This document shows positions 1-5,078 of a stretch of DNA of 5,133 bases, in pieces. Under the pieces are notes generated by a model. That model saw only the letters and a list, made by a program, of their open reading frames with translations, made no database searches and was not told where the DNA came from. The position numbers were made by a program, and so were the translations under genes. The DNA is taken from assembly GCA_964402975.1 (NCBI GenBank), contig CAYOEM010000047.1:1-5133 (forward strand), read 5' to 3'. This DNA is from CAMDKS01 sp964402975. GTDB taxonomy: Bacteria > Bdellovibrionota_B > Oligoflexia > Oligoflexales > RGVZ01. Position 1 is the stretch's first letter; every line of letters starts with the position of its first letter.

Positions 1-132
1 CCCATTTTTGGATTTACCGGCGCTCTTCGATTCCAAAACACCGCAGCCTTCTATCAAAACACACACAGTAATCCAAGCTAGGATAGATTGGCCGTTTTTG
101 CGCTTCAGTCCAAGAGGATAAATTTTTCGCAT
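1..132 (-). CDS. Putative lipoprotein, N-terminal 44 residues only (runs off left edge)
   Basis: An ATG at 132-130 on the minus strand opens a frame with no stop up to base 1, giving 44 codons; the rest of the gene lies outside the window. The product begins MRKIYPLGLKRKNG, a basic n-region, followed by a hydrophobic stretch (about residues 17-27, ILAWITVCVLI) and then E28-G29-C30. Cys30 could be the lipidated residue of a type II signal peptide, but Glu at position -2 is unusual for a lipobox, so a poorly scoring signal or a membrane anchor remains possible. The residues after the Cys are polar (ESKSAGKSKNG), as expected for a lipoprotein linker. A GAGG Shine-Dalgarno sequence lies 7 bases before the ATG, which supports this start. 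No domain is visible in the part present, so no function can be given. Confidence 0.55.
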   Translation of the reverse strand, partial: MRKIYPLGLKRKNGQSILAWITVCVLIEGCGVLESKSAGKSKNG

Positions 133-310
133 GGTTCGACCTCAAATTCTTAACGGGAATAATCGAGGGATCGGACTAATTGTTAAAAAATTAATTTCAA
201 CTTATAAACTTTTTCTAGCCGCATTCATGACAGTTCGTCTTGTACGGTTAATAAGTTAACGCAAATAATGGGAAATTTACGAATTTTGCTTTTCGGACCA
301 AAAGGGTAAG
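133..310. other. AT-rich non-coding stretch upstream of the left-edge gene
   Basis: No reading frame here is convincing. The stretch around 178-215 is very AT-rich on both strands and probably carries the promoter of the minus-strand gene ending at base 1. I could not pick a -35/-10 pair with good spacing, so no promoter is called. Confidence 0.4.
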
Positions 311-379
311 CGAATTTTATGCCTAGCTAGACTTTTCAGAACCTAAAGTTGATCACTCCGTAGTGTGGATGGTTAATCT
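311..379 (+). repeat. 69-bp dispersed repeat, copy 1 (inverted relative to copy 2)
   Basis: The reverse complement of this segment aligns without gaps to 1201-1269 over 69 bases. By hand I count 60 identities and 9 mismatches. The best-conserved core contains CACTCCGTAGTG, which can fold into a small hairpin (CACT/AGTG, 4-base loop). The mismatches fall at all codon positions and copy 1 has an in-frame stop where copy 2 has none, so this looks like a non-coding repeat and not a protein motif. It could be a mobile-element end, a MITE-like sequence or a genome-wide intergenic repeat. Confidence 0.75.
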
Positions 380-436
380 ACCCACCTTTAATTACTTGCT
401 GATCCTTCTAGGTAACAAACGTAAATTACATATGCC

Positions 437-466
437 GGCATGGGCGGCATGGGCGGCATGATGTAA
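437..466 (+). pseudogene. groL: groEL (chaperonin 60) extreme 3' end, fragment
   Basis: Read in the frame starting at 437, the codons give G-M-G-G-M-G-G-M-M followed by TAA (464-466). A Gly-Gly-Met repeat ending in Met-Met at the stop codon is the well-known C-terminal tail of GroEL, the ATP-dependent folding chaperonin; the tail projects into the folding cavity. Nothing upstream codes for GroEL. The same frame meets a TAA at 422-424, only four codons before the tail (I-T-Y-A), and other frames show no chaperonin sequence. Only about ten codons remain, so this is a displaced scrap and not a gene. A strong terminator follows on the same strand about 90 bases downstream, as expected after a groESL operon. 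A chance GGC/ATG tandem repeat is the main alternative, but the MM-stop ending makes that less likely. Confidence 0.55.
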
Positions 467-493
467 TTCAGCCGTGTCCCAATGGAGAAATCC

Positions 494-535
494 GTAGGGA
501 CACCCCGTCAAATCCCTACTCCGACGTCGGAGTAG
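494..535. repeat. Perfect 20-bp palindrome overlapping a competing hairpin
   Basis: Bases 516-535 are a perfect palindrome (CTACTCCGAC followed by its exact reverse complement). The left arm overlaps a second possible stem: GTAGGGA at 494-500 pairs with TCCCTAC at 513-519 across a 12-base loop. The two structures share 516-519 and cannot form together. It lies between the groEL-like tail and the terminator, so it may belong to the 3' untranslated region of the former groEL transcript or be a protein-binding dyad. A role is inference only. Confidence 0.6.
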
Positions 536-542
536 ATGAGAG

Positions 543-587
543 AAAAACAAAAGACCCCCGAAGCTAAAGCTTTGGGGGTTTTTGTCT
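543..587 (+). terminator. Rho-independent terminator
   Basis: The arms 554-564 (ACCCCCGAAGC) and 569-579 (GCTTTGGGGGT) form an 11-bp stem with a single G-T pair and a 4-base loop (TAAA). The stem runs into TTTTT at 579-583. An A-rich tract (543-552) precedes the stem, so it could also stop transcripts coming from the right, though less efficiently because that tract is interrupted by a C. On the plus strand it follows the groEL-like tail and is probably the original terminator of that gene. Confidence 0.88.
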
Positions 588-1058
588 TGGGTAAGAAATA
601 TTATGAATGGGATCACGGCGCCCCATTTTTAATGGATAGCGTGCGATCTTCCTCTACATAAAGTGCTAGTAAAATTTTTATTCGCGTCGTATCAAGACCC
701 CTCCTTGCCTCTTATTGTCGTTGGAGTCGCTGAAGGGGCCCTTCCTGTCTTCTCAGAGGCTGGCTTTCCAGCCGGCAATCGAGGATCGCATCCTAACCTA
801 GATTCCTTGGATGTATGGACCGCATCGACCAAGAATGTCATGGAGCCAAGACCAAATGGCGGCCAAAGCTGCCGAATGGAGTGGCATACTGCTATGGCTG
901 GTAATGTTTTGAGGTCTCATAGCGGAATTTCCCCGTTTAGAAACCCGAACATTCAGTGTGTTTTGCCTCAGTGAGATGTCCCTTGGGGGCAATACTCTTT
1001 TAGGAGTGGCGAGCCAGATTTAGGTGCTAAGACAAACGAAAGAAGAAATCATAACCGA
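588..1058. other. No recognisable gene; probably degraded or intergenic DNA
   Basis: About 470 bases without a convincing gene. The longest open frame (plus, 663-974, GTG start) has no Shine-Dalgarno sequence, matches no family I recognise, and is overlapped by an open frame on the other strand. A 6-bp inverted repeat with a 4-base loop sits at 758-773 with no T-run after it. I see no tRNA, no known riboswitch and no clear promoter. It could be decayed mobile-element DNA. Confidence 0.5.
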
Positions 1059-1082
1059 ACAGACATCAGACTTGATGTCTGT
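1059..1082. repeat. Perfect 10-bp-stem hairpin
   Basis: ACAGACATCA (1059-1068) and TGATGTCTGT (1073-1082) are exact reverse complements separated by GACT. The stem is strong but is not followed by a T-run on either strand, so it is not a standard terminator. It opens a region (to 1285) dense in inverted and direct repeats, upstream of the transposase N-terminal scrap, and might be part of the non-coding end of that element. Confidence 0.7.
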
Positions 1083-1120
1083 ATCTGCCATTTTCGTCAA
1101 CGGCACTTTCGAGACACCAA

Positions 1121-1183
1121 TTCCGAAATCGTGTCGGAAATTCGTGTCGTTTTGGATTTCGGAGTTGTAAAAATCCGAAATCC
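1121..1183. repeat. Nested inverted repeats (TCCGAAATC family)
   Basis: GGATTTCGGA (1154-1163) and TCCGAAATCC (1174-1183) form a perfect 10-bp stem with a 10-base loop. The same 9-base arm TCCGAAATC also occurs at 1122-1130, so 1155-1163 can pair with either neighbour. A further 6-bp pair, TTCCGA/TCGGAA, surrounds the first CGTGTCG repeat (1121-1139). There is no T-run, so termination is unlikely. Confidence 0.65.
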
Positions 1184-1285
1184 CTTGCGTAAATTACATC
1201 AGATTAGCCATCCACACTACGGAGTGGTCAACTTTGGGTACTGAAGAGTATTGCGAGGCATCAAATTCGTGTCGCAACCGTGTCG
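1130..1285 (+). repeat. Four direct copies of CGTGTCG
   Basis: CGTGTCG occurs at 1130-1136, 1143-1149, 1268-1274 and 1279-1285, all on the same strand and arranged as two close pairs. Two copies carry the longer context AAATTCGTGTCG (1138-1149 and 1263-1274), and two continue into TTTT (1143-1153 and 1279-1289). Possible roles are recognition sites of a transposase or a DNA-binding protein; no binding protein is visible nearby. Confidence 0.55.
1201..1269 (-). repeat. 69-bp dispersed repeat, copy 2 (inverted relative to copy 1)
   Basis: This segment is the inverted partner of 311-379, with 60 of 69 positions identical by hand alignment and no gaps. It sits about 195 bases before the start of the IS91-like transposase scrap and ends inside the third CGTGTCG repeat. 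Similarity stops sharply at 1201 on the left and fades after 1269 on the right. Confidence 0.75.
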
Positions 1286-1464
1286 TTTTTGTTTTGATGG
1301 AATTGGGCTGATGTTCAAGGGGAGCTCTAGTTTTAGCGCTGCCAATCCCATTATGAATTAAACGAGAGACATTCTTTGTTATCTTCATAATGTCGTTTGC
1401 ACCCGTGAGTGTCACGCAGCTATGTCTTTTGCTTTTTGATGTTTCATCATGGGGCAGACGTGTT

Positions 1465-1551
1465 ATGGCTCTCTACGAGCGTCACAGACAAGAGTCCACG
1501 GTCTTGTATCAATCAGTAGCCCGGGCTTGGCCGAAGATTGGGATTGACTAG
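1465..1551 (+). pseudogene. IS91-type transposase, N-terminal scrap
   Basis: An ATG at 1465 opens a 28-codon frame ending in TAG (1549-1551). The peptide begins MALYERHRQESTVLYQSVAR and continues AWPKI. This resembles the extreme N-terminus of IS91-family (Y2, HUH-type) transposases, which often begin with Y-x-P/R-R-x-P-E-x-T-V-L-Y-x-x-V followed by a W-P or H-F-stretch, ahead of the zinc-finger region. The match is from memory and the piece is short. A G-rich run lies 8-12 bases before the ATG. Everything after about codon 25 is missing and the neighbouring lipoprotein gene ends only 10 bases away, so the element was cut here. It is on the opposite strand to the larger transposase relic at 3166-4108 and contains the part of the protein that relic lacks. 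The two could come from related copies, but the fragments do not overlap, so this cannot be tested here. Confidence 0.5.
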
Positions 1552-1561
1552 AGCTATATTT

Positions 1562-2791
1562 TTATTTGGCGCCATGGAAAAGACGCATGGATTTCAGGCC
1601 TTCTGGTAGCTGCGCGGGCACCCATTGCCCATTTTCCCAGTGTCCGGGAGCTGACCTGACATCATCAGGTACGTTCTTGTAGGCGTTTCCTGCTGCCACT
1701 ACATTTCCACCAACCACAGAGATGAAATTTACTTCAGAGTCTTTTGCTGGATTGGGCGGATTAAGCGCAATCCAAGTGCCGTTTTTCCAGTAGCCGGCTT
1801 TTTTAACTCTGTTGGAATCATAGAGGAATCCGCCGACATAAATGTCACTATTGTCGAATGTAATGTAATTGAGTGCTCCACCTTTTTGGGAATCTAAACT
1901 TTTTAGTTCAGTCCAAACGCCATTTTTCCAAAATCCTAGATAATACGTTAGCCCCACGTTAACATTACCTGTGTAGCAGTTTCCTGGGACAAAAATATCA
2001 GCTCCAGATATCGCTATGGCACCCGCCGTACAATTTGCCAGGCTATCTCTATCGCGATAGTTTGAGGTTAGACTTGTCCATTGATTGTTTTTCCAGTAGC
2101 CGGCTACGGAGATCGGGACTTTTGAATTGTCGTACTGATTACCTGAAATATAAACGTCACTTCCCGAGACGATGACTTTTATGGCAGAGGACGCCCGCGC
2201 GCTATTAATGATAGGCAGGCTTACAATATTGCTGTTTTTCCAGTACCCGGCAACCCTAGTGCTGCTTTTAAGATAGGATCCAACAATGTGAGTGTCACTG
2301 CCTGAAACAAATAAAGACGATATGTTCAGGTCACTGCCGACGTCGGGAGTGGCTACGGTGTTCCAAGTATCATTTCGCAGGTAACTTATGGATCGTCTGC
2401 TGGTTTGAGCTCTGTCAATTACGGTCGCGCCTACAAACACGTCTGCTCCAGAGATAAAAATAGCAGAAGCAAAAGCAAACGACTGTTCATTCACGCGGGG
2501 CAACGTCATCCACTTTCCTGCCTTCCAGTAGCCACCTACAAAGCCCCCTGCCTTAGGGTCGTGACCGTTACCGAGGAAGTAGTAATTTGACGCCAGAGAT
2601 AGAGTGCCTCCTTGTTTATTAGAAGGGGAACCCACACCCTGATTGTTGTCAGGTGGTTTAGTTTGCGGATCAAGCGTATCTTTTATCTCGCCTATGGAGG
2701 GGATCGATCTCGAGCCTGGAACGGGAGTGCCCGTCATCCCACAGCTCGAAAGAAGAAAAAGAATAATGGGACTTAAGCTTTTTGTTAACAT
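1562..2791 (-). CDS. Lipoprotein with seven GYWKNGxW repeats, probable beta-propeller
   Basis: Intact 409-residue gene. The ATG at 2791-2789 has a consensus AGGAGG (2805-2800) 8 bases upstream. Residues 1-16 are a short hydrophobic signal ending in L-S-S-C, a good lipobox with Cys17 as the lipidated residue; Gly18 at +2 suggests outer-membrane sorting under the enteric rule. A Pro/Gly/Asn-rich linker (about 20-65) leads to seven repeats of 46-55 residues. Each ends in a variant of G-Y-W-K-N-G-x-W: residues 87, 136, 182, 231, 286, 333 and 383. Six of them contain a preceding strand such as I-S-G-A-D-V-F-V-G (113, 162, 208, 261, 312, 359). Seven units fit a seven-bladed propeller; repeat proteins of this YWKNG type are known as uncharacterised surface proteins. 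There are no catalytic residues to point to; binding or scaffolding is inference. The gene is monocistronic and no terminator follows it. Repeats 2 (SYLRNDTW) and 3 (GYWKNSNI) are the most diverged. Confidence 0.88.
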   Translation of the reverse strand: MLTKSLSPIILFLLSSCGMTGTPVPGSRSIPSIGEIKDTLDPQTKPPDNNQGVGSPSNKQGGTLSLASNYYFLGNGHDPKAGGFVGGYWKAGKWMTLPRVNEQSFAFASAIFISGADVFVGATVIDRAQTSRRSISYLRNDTWNTVATPDVGSDLNISSLFVSGSDTHIVGSYLKSSTRVAGYWKNSNIVSLPIINSARASSAIKVIVSGSDVYISGNQYDNSKVPISVAGYWKNNQWTSLTSNYRDRDSLANCTAGAIAISGADIFVPGNCYTGNVNVGLTYYLGFWKNGVWTELKSLDSQKGGALNYITFDNSDIYVGGFLYDSNRVKKAGYWKNGTWIALNPPNPAKDSEVNFISVVGGNVVAAGNAYKNVPDDVRSAPGHWENGQWVPAQLPEGLKSMRLFHGAK

Positions 2792-2824
2792 CCTTCGCCC
2801 CTCCTGCGAAAATAGATCGGTTTG

Positions 2825-3165
2825 ATTTTGAAAATAATGAGATTAGCATCTAAGCAGCTTTAATTATTTGGTTAAAGTTCATTATTTTTAAATCTCTTGA
2901 ACGAGTCGGATCACAACAACCCGCTCTGCTTGCCGCTCGTATGGGGCTTTGGCGCTAGGAAAAATAAAAACAAATTCAAACCCTTACGGACATCTTGTCT
3001 GCACACTTTCCCAGTCAATATGTCATTCTACCCTTGCTACCCGTACCAAATCCTCCAAAACATCGACCCCTTCATGATCACCTTTGCCTAAAAACCTAGC
3101 TCTTGTCGCTGGCGGACTGCCATGAGGCTGCATCTAATCTAAACCAGCATCCTGTGCGCCAGCAT
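2825..3165. other. Intergenic region with one copy of a 55-bp repeat
   Basis: The first 100 bases or so are AT-rich and should contain the promoter of the propeller lipoprotein. The best minus-strand pair I find (TTTAAC at 2876-2871 and TTAGAT at 2853-2848, 17 bases apart) matches the consensus poorly, so it is not called. From 2951 the sequence is a copy of what reappears at 5079. The remainder up to 3165 lies directly downstream of the transposase relic and is probably the non-coding 3' end of that element. A 36-codon minus-strand frame (3133-3023) is open but unrecognised. Confidence 0.45.
2951..3005 (+). repeat. 55-bp direct repeat, internal copy
   Basis: Bases 2951-3005 are identical, base for base, to 5079-5133. 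The sequence immediately before differs (CTTT here, TGGG at the other copy), so 2951 is a true left boundary of the identity. The right boundary is unknown because the second copy is cut by the window end. The repeat begins GGCGCTAGG and contains an A-rich run. Confidence 0.92.
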
Positions 3166-4108
3166 TTAGACGTCGTACACATAATCAAGTTCTCCGGTTG
3201 ATTGACGCCTCTTGGGTGGGCCCGTTGAAGCGACGCCGAGCCTTGCCAGGGTCTCAGCTATCTTGTCGCCGTCGGTGATCGCATCATCGACAATCATTCT
3301 TGCGCCGCAGACGCAGATCTCGGGATCGACGCCCACCGTTTTACGCAGTAGCTCGGCCCACGCCAGCCAGTATTCACCGGGTGCTCGGCCAGTGGATGGT
3401 TTGCCAGTGGGTGGCGGGTCAAAGTCCTTAGGCTCATCAAAGGCTGGGCACGTTCGTTTCTTTGCAGGTCCTTTTTTACGAGCCCTGCACCACAAAGTCT
3501 CGCCATGCGTGATTCGGGGCAAAGACTCCGTGAAATCTGGTAAGGTTAAACCACGGCGGCGGGATCACGCCGGCGAGCCTCTCGACAAAGTCTCTTTGAC
3601 TGAAGATTAACGACTCGGAGCCATCACTCCACTTTCGCTTGAGCCTAAGTTCAAGCTCACTTCGGTCTGGGTCATCAGGCTCCACGTAACTTAGCAGCGA
3701 TAGATTCACCGCTGACCTGGCGCCGTAATGAAAAAGCTGTCTTAAGCCTGCACGGTCTGTCCCCTCAATCTTGACGGCCGCATGCAAGGAAAACCAGCGG
3801 TAGCGCACATTGCACCACCCTTGCACCGACATCACATCAGGGTCTGGGTGCTGGTAGAGAGGATTTGCTAGAAGTCGTCCCTTGCGACGGTAAGCCTTCG
3901 GTGCACGAGGACGAAAGGGCATGGGTAGATTCGCCTCCACATCATCATCCCCACTCACGGGCCCTTCGTCTGTTACATAACCCTTCTCGGCAAAAAGCCT
4001 CGTAAGTCTCTTGTAGATCATCTCTAATATCGTCATCACGGTTTCGGTATTAAACGCCGGCTGCTCGTAAAACCTGGGGCCGCCTGGCTTTTTTCTAAGG
4101 AGATTCAA
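3166..4108 (-). pseudogene. IS91-family (Y2) transposase, C-terminal remnant with frameshift
   Basis: Two overlapping minus-strand frames, 4108-3476 and 3522-3166, join into one protein of about 314 residues if one base of the CCC at 3483-3485 is removed. The first has the order typical of IS91/IS801-type rolling-circle transposases: GGPRFYEQPAF (9-19), FSLHAAVKI (106-114), FHYGARS with Tyr128 (126-132), RLKRKWSDGS (145-154) and LTRFHGVFAPN (189-199). The second continues with WAELLRKTVGVD and a C-x-C-G-A-R-M-(I)-V segment, a degenerate form of the usual CPxCGGRM. The N-terminal zinc finger and HUH metal site are absent: family similarity starts about 4085-4096, just after where HUH should be. 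The apparent first codon is a TTG with no role. Only one Tyr of the YxxxY pair is kept (Gln at -4). The relic is visibly more GC-rich than its neighbours, as expected for acquired DNA. It cannot be active. Confidence 0.85.
4097..4103 (+). promoter_or_regulatory. Ribosome binding site of the lipase-like gene
   Basis: AAGGAGA lies 4 bases before the ATG at 4108 and 7 bases before a second, in-frame ATG at 4111. The second spacing is closer to optimal, so translation may really begin at 4111, one residue later. The site lies in or right beside the broken edge of the transposase relic. Confidence 0.75.
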
Positions 4109-4977
4109 TGATGCGAGGCGTTTTTTTAATAGCCTTCATCGCTCTAGGGTTTGTGGCCTGTGGTAATTCTGCATCTGAAAGGCCGGCTCGCAAGACAAAG
4201 CCAAAGAACGACATGAACTCCGATGCCACCCCTAAACCTGATGAACCCTCTAAACCAGAACAGCCAACCAAACCTGATCTACTACCTGATAACGCTCTAC
4301 ATCCAAAGTTACTTTTCCATGGTGGCGGCGGAATGTCCACCGACTCCCTAATCGACATGCATTCTGCCGCCACAGTACTAATAAAGCTCGGCGTTCCAAA
4401 AGAACATATTTACCTGATCAAGTACCCTCATCAGAAAAATATTGCCGACATCAAGGCTGCCGTAGACACACAGCTAAAAACAATTTTTGCTAAATATCCT
4501 AGCGACACTAAGTTTGACAGTATTGGCCACTCACTTGGGCTTTTAGCCTCATTTGTCAGCCTGGCAGAACTCGGCTACCTTCCGAAAATCCGCTCACTGA
4601 TCGGCGTGGCAGGTGTGGCTATGCGCCAAGATGAAGCAAAACTGCCAATGGGCTGTAAAAAAGGAAGTACAACTGACCTGTGCGGAGATATTTTTGATAA
4701 GGTGGTTGGATCCTCTGACTCTCCCTACATTCTAGATCTAATCAGCAAAAATTCAGCTGATATGCAAAGAATCAATAAGTGCGCAGTCTGGTCAAAAAAA
4801 GATGGCGTCCTATCGCCGCCAAATGCCGGTGTTTTCCCGGGTGGGAAAAGTGTGGAGATGCCGGCTTCATGGTGTCCGATGGGAAGCATCCTAAATCCCT
4901 GCCATCTGCAGGCAAAGTCGTCTCAAGCCGTTTATGAGGCGATGAAGACGCAATGCTTTGGTGGTGATTTCAAGTAA
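4108..4977 (+). CDS. Exported lipoprotein, lipase/esterase-like alpha/beta-hydrolase
   Basis: Intact 289-residue gene (288 if it starts at 4111), stop TAA at 4975-4977. Residues 1-17 are a hydrophobic signal leading to F-V-A-C with Cys18 as the likely lipidation site; Phe at -3 is tolerated but not ideal. A Lys/Pro-rich linker (about 28-57, several KP pairs) spaces the domain from the membrane. The catalytic domain starts at LLFHGGGG (68-75), the usual HG oxyanion-hole strand. G-H-S-L-G (140-144) is the nucleophile elbow with Ser142. Asp232 in SKKDGVL and His266 in NPCHL are in the right order for the acid and base of the triad, assigned by position only. The pattern resembles class 2 lipases; triglyceride or ester hydrolysis at the cell surface is inferred. 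Six cysteines (183, 192, 225, 256, 265, 283) after the nucleophile suggest disulfides in an exported fold. It is transcribed away from the transposase relic that touches its start. No terminator is visible downstream. Confidence 0.85.
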   Translation: MMRGVFLIAFIALGFVACGNSASERPARKTKPKNDMNSDATPKPDEPSKPEQPTKPDLLPDNALHPKLLFHGGGGMSTDSLIDMHSAATVLIKLGVPKEHIYLIKYPHQKNIADIKAAVDTQLKTIFAKYPSDTKFDSIGHSLGLLASFVSLAELGYLPKIRSLIGVAGVAMRQDEAKLPMGCKKGSTTDLCGDIFDKVVGSSDSPYILDLISKNSADMQRINKCAVWSKKDGVLSPPNAGVFPGGKSVEMPASWCPMGSILNPCHLQAKSSQAVYEAMKTQCFGGDFK

Positions 4978-5078
4978 CGACCTGATCTGCTTCGCCACCA
5001 GAACTTCCGATTTTAGCTACAAACATGCTGCCAGAGAAAGTCATTAATTTAGATTGCGCTTAGAAAATGAATATTGGG

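Noticed and set aside
424..468. AATTACAT/ATGTAATT inverted repeat around the groEL-like codons
   Set aside because: Eight bases only, with the right arm made by the ATG-TAA stop context; probably coincidence.
758..773. 6-bp hairpin GGCTGG/CCAGCC
   Set aside because: It has no T-run and no gene to terminate; short stems like this are expected by chance.
663..974. 103-codon plus-strand open frame with GTG start
   Set aside because: It has no Shine-Dalgarno sequence, no family I recognise and no periodic codon signature, and it is overlapped by an antisense frame in a region full of relics.
420..1199. 12-bp direct repeat CGTAAATTACAT at 420-431 and 1188-1199, a possible target-site duplication
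   Set aside because: About one AT-rich 12-mer match is expected by chance in a window of this size, and the positions do not fit the ends of the 69-bp repeats.
1194..1415. 73-codon minus-strand open frame
   Set aside because: Its C-terminal part is the 69-bp repeat, whose other copy has a stop in the same frame and differences at all codon positions. The repeat is better explained as non-coding.
2332..2351. Near-perfect palindrome sharing CCGACGTCGG with 516-535
   Set aside because: It lies inside the propeller coding sequence (codons for TPDVGSD) with one mismatch pair, so the shared core is probably chance.
3023..3133. 36-codon minus-strand frame downstream of the transposase relic
   Set aside because: Its composition looks protein-like, but it is short, unrecognised and lacks a Shine-Dalgarno sequence.
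3471..3490. Programmed -1 frameshift at an A6 run in the transposase
   Set aside because: The stop codon TAA precedes the run in the first frame, so ribosomes would end before slipping; the needed shift also has the wrong direction.
3212..3610. 132-codon plus-strand open frame over the transposase relic
   Set aside because: The minus strand reads as a recognisable IS91-type transposase over the same bases, so this is its antisense shadow.
4095..4373. 92-codon minus-strand frame antisense to the lipase-like gene
   Set aside because: Gly/Ser-rich composition comes from the complement of the Pro/Lys linker and HGGGG codons. It has no start signal or family match.
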